Shown here piece after piece: positions 23,546 through 32,050 of a stretch of DNA of 64,000 nucleotides (the stretch's first letter is position 1; each line of letters opens with the position of its first letter). The stretch comes from Nitrospira sp. (GTDB taxonomy: Bacteria > Nitrospirota > Nitrospiria > Nitrospirales > Nitrospiraceae), in the NCBI GenBank assembly GCA_016788885.1, contig JAEURX010000037.1, positions 1-64,000 of the forward strand, given 5' to 3'. The notes below the pieces were generated by a model that searched no databases, was not told the DNA's origin, and saw only the letters and a program-made list of their open reading frames with translations. The position numbers were made by a program, and so were the translations under genes.

Positions 23546-25186
23546 TTACGAGGCTCTGGCGGTGCGAGATGTGTGGTTCGGTGGTGATGTTTGCACGTGC
23601 GCCGGCCCGGTCCCCGGCGCAGAGGAGTCGAGCAGTGCGCGCACGGTGCGTAGCAGCAGATCCGGCGTGAACGGTTTCTGGAGAAATGTGGTGCGGTGCG
23701 GATCCATGCCGCTGTTGACGGAAATGTCGTCGAGGTATCCGGACATGAACAGCACCCGGAGATTTGGCTTGATGACCGCCAGATGTTCGGCCAGCTCCCG
23801 GCCGTTCATGCCCGGCATCACCACATCGGTCAGCAGGAGATCGACGTGATAACTCTGTTGCGTGGCCGTGAGGCAGGCTTCGACTCCGTTCTTGGCCTCG
23901 ATCACCTGGTAGCCGGTCTTGAGTAACTCGCGACGCACGAGGTCGCGCACCCCATTATCATCTTCGACCAACAGGATGGTTTCAGATCCGTGGCGTGGTT
24001 GGGCCTGTGGGGAATCGGTGGACGTGGCGGTGGTTTGCGGTGTGGCTCGCGGGAAGTACAGGTCAAAGGTCGTTCCGTGTCCGACCTGGCTCCAGACATC
24101 GATGCCGCCGCCGCAGGTGGTGACGATCCCGAAGACGGTCGACAGGCCGAGGCCCGTGCCTTTATGCGCTTCCTTGGTGGTAAAGAAGGGCTCGAATAGG
24201 TGGCCGAGCACGTCGGTATTCATGCCGCACCCGGTGTCCGTCACCGTCAATTTCACATAGTGTCCGAGCGGCAAGGGGTGTAGGTGGTGCATCGGGGTGC
24301 GCGCAAGCTCGACCTGTGAAGTTTCAATGGCCAGGAGGCCGCCGTTGGGCATGGCGTCTCTGGCATTCACGACCAGATTCATCAGGACTTGCTCCAATTG
24401 TCCTGGATCGGCTTTCACATGCCCGTTATGGGGATCGGGACGGATGACCAGTTGGATGTCCTCTCCGATGAGGCGCCGGAGCATGCCTTCGACGTTGCCG
24501 ATGACCGAGTTCAGCGGCAGTACGTTCGGTTCCATCGGTTGCTTCCGGCTGAAGGCCATCAGTTGGCGAATCAGGTTCGCCGCCCGTTCGCCAGCCTTTT
24601 GCATTTCTTCGATCTTGGCGCGGATGGGACTACCGACGGACAGTTCGTCCAGCAGCACCTGGCTATGTCCCATGATGACGGTCAGCAGATTGTTGAAATC
24701 ATGGGCAAGTCCCCCGGCCAGGCGGCCGACGGCTTCCATCTTCTGCGCCTGTCGCAATTGCTTTTCGCTCATCCGTAAGGCGTCTTCCGCGCGTTTCCGC
24801 TCCAATCGCTCATCGAGTTCGCGGAGCGTTCGGCGCACGGAGGGCACCAGTCTGCCGAGACGCTGTTTGGAAATGTAGTCGGTTGCGCCGCGCTGCATCA
24901 TATCGACGGCGAACTCTTCCCCTTGCATGCCGGAGACGAACAGAAACGGCACGTCGGGATGCAGGGCCCGCGCGAGGTCAAGGGCCGCCGCTCCATCGAA
25001 GTCGGGCACTGTCGTATCAGCTAGGATGAGGCTGAATCCGCCCTGCCGGAGCGCCGCAAGAAAGTCTTCCCGCGTGTGGACCCGTTTTGTCTGGCAAGGA
25101 ATGCCGGCATTCCGGAGCGTGGAGTCAATCAGCTCCGCGTCCGCTGGGTTGCCCTCGAGATGGATGAGTCGCAGGGGCTGAGTCAT
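23546..25186 (-). CDS. Hybrid histidine kinase: receiver - HisKA - HATPase - receiver
   Basis: 546 residues. N-terminal receiver (LIHLEGNPADAELIDSTLRN, Asp in LILADTTVPDFDG). HisKA has the His in GGLAHDFNNLLTVIMGHS. A complete HATPase shows NLVVNARDAMPNGG, VTDTGCGMN and GTGLGLSTVFG. C-terminal receiver (ETILLVEDDNGVRDLV, Asp in LLLTDVVMPGMNG). No membrane segment is seen, so it probably receives phosphate through its N-terminal receiver from the adjacent CHASE3 kinase. The ATG at 25186 was taken; an in-frame TTG lies at 25204. Confidence 0.93.
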   Translation of the reverse strand: MTQPLRLIHLEGNPADAELIDSTLRNAGIPCQTKRVHTREDFLAALRQGGFSLILADTTVPDFDGAAALDLARALHPDVPFLFVSGMQGEEFAVDMMQRGATDYISKQRLGRLVPSVRRTLRELDERLERKRAEDALRMSEKQLRQAQKMEAVGRLAGGLAHDFNNLLTVIMGHSQVLLDELSVGSPIRAKIEEMQKAGERAANLIRQLMAFSRKQPMEPNVLPLNSVIGNVEGMLRRLIGEDIQLVIRPDPHNGHVKADPGQLEQVLMNLVVNARDAMPNGGLLAIETSQVELARTPMHHLHPLPLGHYVKLTVTDTGCGMNTDVLGHLFEPFFTTKEAHKGTGLGLSTVFGIVTTCGGGIDVWSQVGHGTTFDLYFPRATPQTTATSTDSPQAQPRHGSETILLVEDDNGVRDLVRRELLKTGYQVIEAKNGVEACLTATQQSYHVDLLLTDVVMPGMNGRELAEHLAVIKPNLRVLFMSGYLDDISVNSGMDPHRTTFLQKPFTPDLLLRTVRALLDSSAPGTGPAHVQTSPPNHTSRTARAS

Positions 25187-25208
25187 CTTTACGTTCGGGC
25201 TCAAATGG

Positions 25209-25676
25209 TTATGCCGACCGTTCAGCTGTACGGCCGGCGCCTTCAGGGGGTGGTTCGTTGATCATGCCCCAGAATACACCGAGTTCTTTCACGGCTTTGA
25301 GAAATTGGTGGAACTCAACCGGTTTGACCACGTAGGCATTGGCGCCGAGCGCATAACTTTCCGCCAGATCCCGCTCTTCTCGGGAGGAAGTGAGCATCAC
25401 GACGGGGATGGGGCGCAAGTCCGCATCATTCTTGATGGTGCGTAAGACTTCGAGTCCATCGACTTTCGGCATCTTCAAGTCAAGCAGGACGACGGCCGGG
25501 TTGCCCTGGAGTCGGGTCTTGAAGTGGCCCCGGCAATAGAGATAATCGAGTACTTCCGCCCCGTCATGACAGAGGATGACCTTGTCGGCCAGCTGGTGTT
25601 CTTCCATGGCCGCGAGCGTCAGCTCCGCGTCGCGCGGGTTGTCTTCTGCCAGCACAATGGGTTTGGAGAGTGTCAT
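25209..25676 (-). CDS. Rcp1-like single-domain response regulator
   Basis: 155 residues with one receiver domain: VLAEDNPRDAELTLAAMEEH, the phospho-Asp in VVLLDLKMPKVDG, Thr/Ser in VVMLTSSREERD, Lys in AYVVKPVEF. No output domain. Its start overlaps the stop of the CHASE3 kinase (ATGA), and it is followed after 22 bp by the hybrid kinase. It is the likely shuttle between the two kinases. Rcp1-type regulators often pair with light- or stress-sensing kinases. Confidence 0.93.
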   Translation of the reverse strand: MTLSKPIVLAEDNPRDAELTLAAMEEHQLADKVILCHDGAEVLDYLYCRGHFKTRLQGNPAVVLLDLKMPKVDGLEVLRTIKNDADLRPIPVVMLTSSREERDLAESYALGANAYVVKPVEFHQFLKAVKELGVFWGMINEPPPEGAGRTAERSA

Positions 25677-27166
25677 GTGGAAGGCCTCGCTAGCGGGAGG
25701 CTGACGTAAAAGGCGGCACCGTTGCCGAGGGCCCCTTCCGCCCAGGTTTTCCCCCCATGTCGGTGAATAATTCGTCGGACATTGGCCAGGCCGATGCCCG
25801 TCCCTTCGAATTCATCCGCGCGATGGAGTCGTTGAAAGACTCCAAAGAGCTTGTTGGCATACTGCATATCGAATCCTACTCCATTGTCTCGCACGAATAA
25901 CACTGCTTCGCCGGGACCGTCGCTCCGGGTTCCGATTTCGATGGTGGCGTTCGGCTGTGTGCTGGTGAATTTAATCGCGTTGGCGATCAAGTTGATGAAC
26001 ACCTGGCGCAACATAGCGGCGTCCCCCGTGACGTCAGGGAGTTGAGCGATTGTCCATGAGATGGCGCGATCTTGCAAGTCATGTCGAAGATCGTGCAGGA
26101 CGGCCGCGATCAATTGGTTCAGATTGACGGTGCCGCGCAACATCTCCTGTCGACCCATGCGGGAAAAGACCAAGAGATCATCGATGAGTTGCCCCATCCG
26201 GGTGGCGGCCTCCGAGATGGTGTGTAGGTAACGTTTGGCCTTGTCGTCGAGGGAGACGGACGTGGCTTTGGCCAGCAGTGAGGCGTACCCATCGATGTGT
26301 CGCAGCGGTGCGCGTAGGTCATGGGAGACGGAATAGCTGAACGCTTCCAATTCTTTATTTGCGGCCTCAAGGAGTTCCCCCCGCCGATGCAGTTCTTCGG
26401 CGATCCGCCGTCTTGCGGTGATGTCATGCCGGATCAGGTAGTACACCGCCGCGAGGAGCACGAAGAGGAGGAGGGCACCGATGCTGAGCAGAATGATGCT
26501 GGAGCGGGTCGTCCTGGTGGATTCGATCACCCGTTGCGCAAGCGCCTTATTTTCTTCCTGCTCCATGAGTCCCTGAAGTTTCCTCGCCGCATCGAGCGAC
26601 GCCTTCGCGACACCGGTTAAGGCCATGTCTCGAACGGACTCATATCCGGTCTTATTCCGTACCTCAATGGCATTGCGTTCTTGCTGCAACTGTTGAGTGA
26701 TGAGCTGTTCGAGGTGCGTGACGTGTGCCCCCTGACTGCTGTCGGGGTCCGTGAGATCGCGCAGGTAACGGATGAACTCCGGTGCGCGGTCCCGAAGCGT
26801 ATTGTAGGCCGCAAGGTAGCTTTCGTCTCCGGTGACAAGGAAGCGTCGGTGGCCATTTTCTGCGTCGTCCAACGCCTCTCCCATCGCACCGAGCAGTTGG
26901 ATGAACTCGTGGCTGCGCTGGTCTTGGTGGCCGTTCCGGATGAGGACGGTCATGTTGCGATAGGAAATGACGGAAATGACGAGGATTCCCGCAAACACCA
27001 GCCCAAAGCCTGCCAAAACGCGCTGTTCGATGGAGCGCGCCTGGACGCTTCGAATCAACGAACCGACAAACGATAATTGGGACGGGACTCGTTCGCCCTT
27101 CGGAAGCGCGGTATTGATGCTGGCATCGAGCGTCCGTTGAGGATCTGGTTCGTTCATGTTCATCAT
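25673..27166 (-). CDS. CHASE3-domain sensor histidine kinase
   Basis: 497 residues. A transmembrane helix near residue 45-65 (VLAGFGLVFAGILVISVISY), a CHASE3-type periplasmic helical domain (residues about 70-200; HEFIQLLGAMGEALDDAENG), a second helix (IILLSIGALLLFVLLAAVYY), then HisKA (FSYSVSHDLRAPLRHIDGYA) and HATPase (NLIANAIKFTS, VRDNGVGFDMQYANKLFGVF, GTGIGLANVRRI). The layout matches phytochrome-like kinases paired with Rcp1 regulators. It heads a three-gene phosphorelay transcript. Confidence 0.93.
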   Translation of the reverse strand: MMNMNEPDPQRTLDASINTALPKGERVPSQLSFVGSLIRSVQARSIEQRVLAGFGLVFAGILVISVISYRNMTVLIRNGHQDQRSHEFIQLLGAMGEALDDAENGHRRFLVTGDESYLAAYNTLRDRAPEFIRYLRDLTDPDSSQGAHVTHLEQLITQQLQQERNAIEVRNKTGYESVRDMALTGVAKASLDAARKLQGLMEQEENKALAQRVIESTRTTRSSIILLSIGALLLFVLLAAVYYLIRHDITARRRIAEELHRRGELLEAANKELEAFSYSVSHDLRAPLRHIDGYASLLAKATSVSLDDKAKRYLHTISEAATRMGQLIDDLLVFSRMGRQEMLRGTVNLNQLIAAVLHDLRHDLQDRAISWTIAQLPDVTGDAAMLRQVFINLIANAIKFTSTQPNATIEIGTRSDGPGEAVLFVRDNGVGFDMQYANKLFGVFQRLHRADEFEGTGIGLANVRRIIHRHGGKTWAEGALGNGAAFYVSLPLARPST

Positions 27167-27243
27167 GAAAGCCCAGGTGTGCCGATGGACACAAGCGGGT
27201 CGTGCGGGACGCTAATGAGTGCAGTCCGTGAACGTCAGCCTGT

Positions 27244-27252
27244 ATTGTAGCA
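27244..27252 (-). promoter_or_regulatory. Extended -10 promoter for the three-gene phosphorelay
   Basis: TGCTACAAT on the minus strand (27252-27244), about 80 bp upstream of the CHASE3 kinase start. The -35 region is weak, as is usual for extended -10 promoters. Confidence 0.35.
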
Positions 27253-27313
27253 GAAGGCCTTGATAAGAGAAGGGATTTTATGAAAACCGGAGGCGGTGAC
27301 CGGAGCGGCGCTC

Positions 27314-28810
27314 TTAACCCCCGACGGGGGGCGTCGGAGGAGAAAGCGACGCGGCCGGACCGAGGAGGTTCGAAAACATCAGGGTTGCGGAGACCGCCCA
27401 GTCGAGGAACGGTTGCGGATAGATGCCGATCACCAGCGTACCAGCCAGTCCGACATAGATGACGGCACGCAGCGGGCCTGTGGTCTTGATGGGAGAAGAA
27501 TCGAGTGGTTCATTGATGTACATTTTTTTGACCACGATCAAGTAGTAGTACATCGAGACGACGATATTGACGAGCCCCACGGTAATAAGCGTGTAAAGGC
27601 CTTCTTTGATCGCGGCGACAAAGATATAGAGCTTGCCGATGAAGCCGGCGAGCGGCGGGACGCCAGCCAGTGAGAGCAGGAAAATCAGCATGGCGAACGC
27701 GAGAAACGGCGAACGCCGATTCAAGCCGCGGTAGTCATCGATCTCGTCGGTGCCCAACGAATTGCTGATCGCCATGATGACGGCGAAGGCACCAAGATTG
27801 GCAAAGAGATAGGTCAGCAGGTAGAACAAAATGGAATCGGTGCCCATTTTGGTGCCTGCAGCGAGACCGATGAGGACGTTGCCGACCTGCGCGATACCGG
27901 AATAGGCCAACAGCCGCTTGATGTTTCGTTGTGCAATGGCGACGATGTTGCCGTAGGTCATGGAGAGGATCGAGGCTGCTACGATGAGCAGCGCCCACGC
28001 CGGCTTGAAGGTCGCAAGCGCTACGAGGAAGAGGCGCAATAGAATGGCGAAGGCGGCGACTTTCGGTGCGATGGACAGGAACGCGGTCACGGGAGTCGGG
28101 GCACCGTGATAGGTGTCCGGAATCCAGGAATGGAAGGGAACGGCGCCGATCTTGAACCCCAGGGCGGCAAAAATGAGGAGGAATCCGATGACCAGGCCGG
28201 TGGTCGGGTTGGCCCCGGTCATTTCGGAAAAGACGAGCTTGCCGGTTTCCCCATAGACGAGGCTGATGCCATAGCCGAGCAGCCCCGCAGCAAAGACGCC
28301 GAGAATGAAGAATTTGAGGCCTGCCTCGTTAGAGGCCATGTCGTCGCGCAGGTAGGAAACGAGCACGTAAAACCCGAATGTGGCGAATTCCAACGTGACA
28401 AAGAGTGAGAGGAGATCGTTGGCGGAGGCCATGAACATCATGCCCAGCGCCGACATCGCAACGAGGAAATAGTATTCTCCTCTGAAAAAGGAAAAGCGGT
28501 GTACGTAATCGATCGAGAGGAGAATGACCAGAGTCGTGGCTAGGAGGATCATCACCTTGAAGAAGATGGCCATCCGGTCCACCACGAACATCTTGGCGAA
28601 GAGGGTCCCGGTGATGCCGGTCATGTCGAACCACGCAAGGCAGCCCAGAGTGATCAACAACCCGGCGATCGTGAGATACGCTAGCTGTTCTTGGACAATG
28701 CGCTTGAAGGAGAAATCTACGGCCAGCACGACACACAGCCAGACCGTCAGAAACAGCTCGGGAAGCAAGAGCAAGAGATCGCTGGGCGATAGCGTCAGAG
28801 AGAAATTCAT
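27314..28810 (-). CDS. nuoN: NADH-quinone oxidoreductase subunit N
   Basis: 498 residues, about 14 transmembrane helices, antiporter-like membrane-arm subunit. The proton-channel segment shows FHSWIPDTYHGAPTPVTAFL and the Lys-containing IAPKVAAFAILLRL, then KRLLAYSGIAQVGNVLIG. It is the last gene of the complex I cluster, and its start overlaps the upstream nuoM stop (ATGA). Confidence 0.97.
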   Translation of the reverse strand: MNFSLTLSPSDLLLLLPELFLTVWLCVVLAVDFSFKRIVQEQLAYLTIAGLLITLGCLAWFDMTGITGTLFAKMFVVDRMAIFFKVMILLATTLVILLSIDYVHRFSFFRGEYYFLVAMSALGMMFMASANDLLSLFVTLEFATFGFYVLVSYLRDDMASNEAGLKFFILGVFAAGLLGYGISLVYGETGKLVFSEMTGANPTTGLVIGFLLIFAALGFKIGAVPFHSWIPDTYHGAPTPVTAFLSIAPKVAAFAILLRLFLVALATFKPAWALLIVAASILSMTYGNIVAIAQRNIKRLLAYSGIAQVGNVLIGLAAGTKMGTDSILFYLLTYLFANLGAFAVIMAISNSLGTDEIDDYRGLNRRSPFLAFAMLIFLLSLAGVPPLAGFIGKLYIFVAAIKEGLYTLITVGLVNIVVSMYYYLIVVKKMYINEPLDSSPIKTTGPLRAVIYVGLAGTLVIGIYPQPFLDWAVSATLMFSNLLGPAASLSPPTPPVGG

Positions 28811-30462
28811 CGCGGGGTCACCTTCGCGATCGCCTCATGGGAAGCCGATACTGGCGTGATGGGCGAACTGGCAAGTGGAATATGTGTCGGCTGCTCCGCG
28901 ACCGGCACGACTTTCGTGATGCGTGCGATCAGCGGGTCGACGCCGGAACGGACGACCGAGTACAGGTGGCCGGGGAAAATGCCAAAGCTGACGCTGACCA
29001 GGATCATGAGGAGGAGTGGCATGCGATCCACCACGGCAACGGCGTCGTGGGAATGGCTATATTTTTCCGCCATCGAGCCATAGAAGAGGCCTCGCATCAT
29101 CTTGAAGAGATACGCCATGGTCAGCACGATACCGAGCACGGCGACAACCACTTGGAACGGGTATTTATTCCAACTGCCGACGATGATCATGACCTCGGCA
29201 ATGAAGTTCACGGTTCCCGGCATTCCGATTGAGGCCATGCAGCCGATGACGAAGGCGGCGGAGATGAACGGCATCCGGTTCGAGAGACCGCCGAGGGACG
29301 GAATGTCCCGGGTGTGAGTTTGGTCATACACCCAGCCGGCCATGGCGAACAGCATGCCGGTGGCCATCGCGTGGGCGAACATGTAGATGATGGCTCCGCT
29401 GAGGCTAATGTAGTCCAAGGCCGCCATACCCAGGAAGACGTATCCCATGTGGCTCGAACTGGAGTAGCCGATGACGTATTTGGTGTCTTTGGCGTAGTAG
29501 GCAACAAGCCCACCGTAAATGATGCTGAAAATGCAGAGCACGGCGGCGATCGGCATCAGCTCCCGAGTCGTTTCGGGGAGGATCTCAAATGCCACGCGAA
29601 TGATGGAGAAGTGTCCCAACTTCATCAGCACGCCGGCGTGCAACATGCTGGTGGCTGCCGGAGCGGCGGCGTGACCGACAGGCGACCAGGAGTGCAAGGG
29701 CCAGATCGGAGCGATGGATGCAAAGCCAAAAAAGATCAGCAACCAGATGAGCGTGGCCAACGGGCCTGAGAAATGCGCCTTCTCCCGCAGCACGAGAATA
29801 TCGAAGGTGTTCAGGCCGGAGAACTTATAGATGAGCAAGATGCCCATTAAGGCCGCAACAGCGAACGCTGAAAGGAACAGGACCAGCTTCATGGCCGCGT
29901 ATTCCTTGCTGTTGGCGCCGAAGTTGAAAATGAAGCCGACGGAATCGCGCTGTTTCAAGCCTTCCGGATCGGTCATCTCGAGGTACTTCTTCGTGTGACT
30001 GCCCCACATGCCCAGGAGCAAATACATGGGGATCACGGACATTTCATAGAAGAAGTAGAGGAAGAACAGGTCCAGCGACATGAAGACGCCGATGGTGGCG
30101 GCGGCGAGGATCAAGATCCAGATGTAAAACTCCTTCATCCGATCTTTGATATGCCAAGACACAAAAATACCGGCAAAGAGCAGAATGCCTGAGGCGAGGA
30201 CAAGCGGAGTCCCGATGCCATCGACACCCAGGTGGAGTGAGATGCCCAACTGCCGCGACCATTCAAGGCGTTGGATGAACTGGTAGCCGCCTTTGATCGG
30301 GTCGTAAGCGTAAAACAGGTAGATGGACGCCACCAGTGTGACGAAGGCGGAGCCGGCTGCCACACCGCGCACCAGCGAGACCTGGCGATTGGAGACAAAG
30401 ATCAGCGCGAGTGCTCCGACAAACGGGGCGAACAAGATAATGAGGAGAGTGTATTCAGCCAT
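28807..30462 (-). CDS. nuoM: NADH-quinone oxidoreductase subunit M, copy 1
   Basis: 551 residues, proton-pumping antiporter-like subunit. FFYEMSVIPMYLLLGMWGSH holds the TM5 glutamate. LHSWSPVGHAAAPAATSMLH with GVLMKLGHFS holds the channel Lys. TKYVIGYSSSSHMGYVFLG is the second half-channel. It is a full-length paralogue of the following gene (30467-32026), so the cluster encodes two M subunits. The sequence differs from typical NuoM at the His/Pro motif (HSWSPVGHA rather than HTWLPDAH). Confidence 0.96.
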   Translation of the reverse strand: MAEYTLLIILFAPFVGALALIFVSNRQVSLVRGVAAGSAFVTLVASIYLFYAYDPIKGGYQFIQRLEWSRQLGISLHLGVDGIGTPLVLASGILLFAGIFVSWHIKDRMKEFYIWILILAAATIGVFMSLDLFFLYFFYEMSVIPMYLLLGMWGSHTKKYLEMTDPEGLKQRDSVGFIFNFGANSKEYAAMKLVLFLSAFAVAALMGILLIYKFSGLNTFDILVLREKAHFSGPLATLIWLLIFFGFASIAPIWPLHSWSPVGHAAAPAATSMLHAGVLMKLGHFSIIRVAFEILPETTRELMPIAAVLCIFSIIYGGLVAYYAKDTKYVIGYSSSSHMGYVFLGMAALDYISLSGAIIYMFAHAMATGMLFAMAGWVYDQTHTRDIPSLGGLSNRMPFISAAFVIGCMASIGMPGTVNFIAEVMIIVGSWNKYPFQVVVAVLGIVLTMAYLFKMMRGLFYGSMAEKYSHSHDAVAVVDRMPLLLMILVSVSFGIFPGHLYSVVRSGVDPLIARITKVVPVAEQPTHIPLASSPITPVSASHEAIAKVTPR

Positions 30463-30466
30463 GGTC

Positions 30467-32026
30467 TTACTTTGAGGGCACTTGGGTCACAGTGTTTACC
30501 GAGGCGACTTTGGCGCGATCCAGCCGGTCGACGAGGGCTTGAATCGAGCCATTCATCATCCTCAGGAATGGGGATGGGTAGAGGCCGATCCACAAAATCA
30601 TGATCGAGAGCGAAAGCGCAATGGTGATTTCGCGCATGTGGAGATCCTTGATGGCGGTAGAGACGTGTTTGCCGACAGGACCCAGCATGGAACGTTCGTA
30701 GTACCAGAGAAAATACGCGGCACCAAAGATCACCCCGAGGACAGCCACCGCGCCAAACCACCATTTGGCTTTGAAGGCGCCCAGGAGGATCAGAAACTCA
30801 CCCACAAAGCCATTCGTGCCTGGAAGTCCAATGGACGCCATGCCGATCAGCAGGAGAAACGTGGCTAAGAGCGGCGCTTGTTTGGCAAATCCCCCAAACG
30901 ATCCAAGGTGTGAGCTTTGTTGCCTGGTTGAGAGGAAGCCGGCCATGAAAAAGAGCCCGGCCGTACTGAATCCGAGGTTGATCATGGTCAGCAGGCTCCC
31001 TTGAAGCCCTTGGAAGTTCAAGGCAAACAACCCCACCACCACGAAACCAAGGTGGCTGATGCTGCTGAAGGCAAGGAGCCGTTTGAAGTCGAGTTGGACC
31101 AATGCCACGACTGCGCCATAAAGAATCGCGGTGAGGGCCAGCACCATGACGATGGCAATCACCCCTTCGCTCTTTGAAGCCTCAGGGAGTAACGGGAAGG
31201 TAAAGCGAAGGAATCCATACGTGCCGAGCTTCATGCCAGCCAGCATGACTGCCATGCCGATTGGCCCTTCGACCAAGGCGTCAGGGAGCCAGGTGTGGAA
31301 CGGGAACACCGGAGCCTTGAACGCAAATCCCATGAACATGAGCCAGAAGATCAAGATCTGCTGGGAGAGCGGAATCGGGACGGACAACAGCTCCAGGAGA
31401 TCAAATGAGTAGACATGGTCGAAGTGGTGCGTAACGGCCCACTGATGGTAGTTGATGTCCAGCAAGGCAATGCCAACCAGCATGAATACGCTGCCCAAGA
31501 GCGTGTAGAGCACATACTTGAGGGCTGCGTAATGGCGATCGGCCCCGCCTCCCCACAGCTTGATCAAGAAGTAGCTGGGGATGAGCATGAGCTCCCAGAA
31601 CACGAAAAACAGGATCAGGTCGATCGAGACGAAGATGCCGATGGTGGTGGTTTCCAGTGCCAACAGCGCCATGAAATACAGGCGCACCTGGTTGCGGACG
31701 GTGTCCCAGGAGTAGATCACGACCAAGACGGTGAGAAAGGCCGTCAACCCTACGAAGAGCACACTGATTCCATCGACGGCTAAGTGATAGCCGATGCCGA
31801 GCGCCGGCAGCCATCGCGCATGTTCTGCAAACTGCATGGCTGCGGAATCGGGGACGAAGCGCACCAGGACGAGGCATGCGAGCGCCAACTCCACGAGGGT
31901 AATGCCCAATGTCGTGGATTTGAGGAGATCTTCGTCGTCAATCAGCCAAAGCACTGCCGCCCCGACCAAGGGAAGGAAGATCAGGTATGACAGGATGGGA
32001 AAGCCGAAACTAAACTCTTCAAGCAT
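30467..32026 (-). CDS. nuoM: NADH-quinone oxidoreductase subunit M, copy 2
   Basis: 519 residues. FFVFWELMLIPSYFLIKLWG has the TM5 glutamate. FPFHTWLPDALVEGPIGMAV, then MLAGMKLGTYGFLRF has the channel Lys; LAGMKLG is two residues shorter than the usual LAGVLLKLG. FKRLLAFSSISHLGFVVVG follows. The ATG at 32026 is preferred over the TTG at 32041. It lies between nuoL and nuoM copy 1. Two M subunits in tandem define the '2M' complex I type reported from Nitrospira and relatives, thought to add a proton-pumping module. Confidence 0.95.
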   Translation of the reverse strand: MLEEFSFGFPILSYLIFLPLVGAAVLWLIDDEDLLKSTTLGITLVELALACLVLVRFVPDSAAMQFAEHARWLPALGIGYHLAVDGISVLFVGLTAFLTVLVVIYSWDTVRNQVRLYFMALLALETTTIGIFVSIDLILFFVFWELMLIPSYFLIKLWGGGADRHYAALKYVLYTLLGSVFMLVGIALLDINYHQWAVTHHFDHVYSFDLLELLSVPIPLSQQILIFWLMFMGFAFKAPVFPFHTWLPDALVEGPIGMAVMLAGMKLGTYGFLRFTFPLLPEASKSEGVIAIVMVLALTAILYGAVVALVQLDFKRLLAFSSISHLGFVVVGLFALNFQGLQGSLLTMINLGFSTAGLFFMAGFLSTRQQSSHLGSFGGFAKQAPLLATFLLLIGMASIGLPGTNGFVGEFLILLGAFKAKWWFGAVAVLGVIFGAAYFLWYYERSMLGPVGKHVSTAIKDLHMREITIALSLSIMILWIGLYPSPFLRMMNGSIQALVDRLDRAKVASVNTVTQVPSK

Positions 32027-32050
32027 CGTAGGTCCAAACAATCTGCCGCG

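Noticed and set aside
5980-26066. Duplicate of the tRNA-Leu 3' end marking the far side of an integrated element
   Set aside because: I looked for a repeat of the T-arm/acceptor sequence downstream and did not find one by eye; the other tRNA-Leu at 48.7 kb differs in the T arm.
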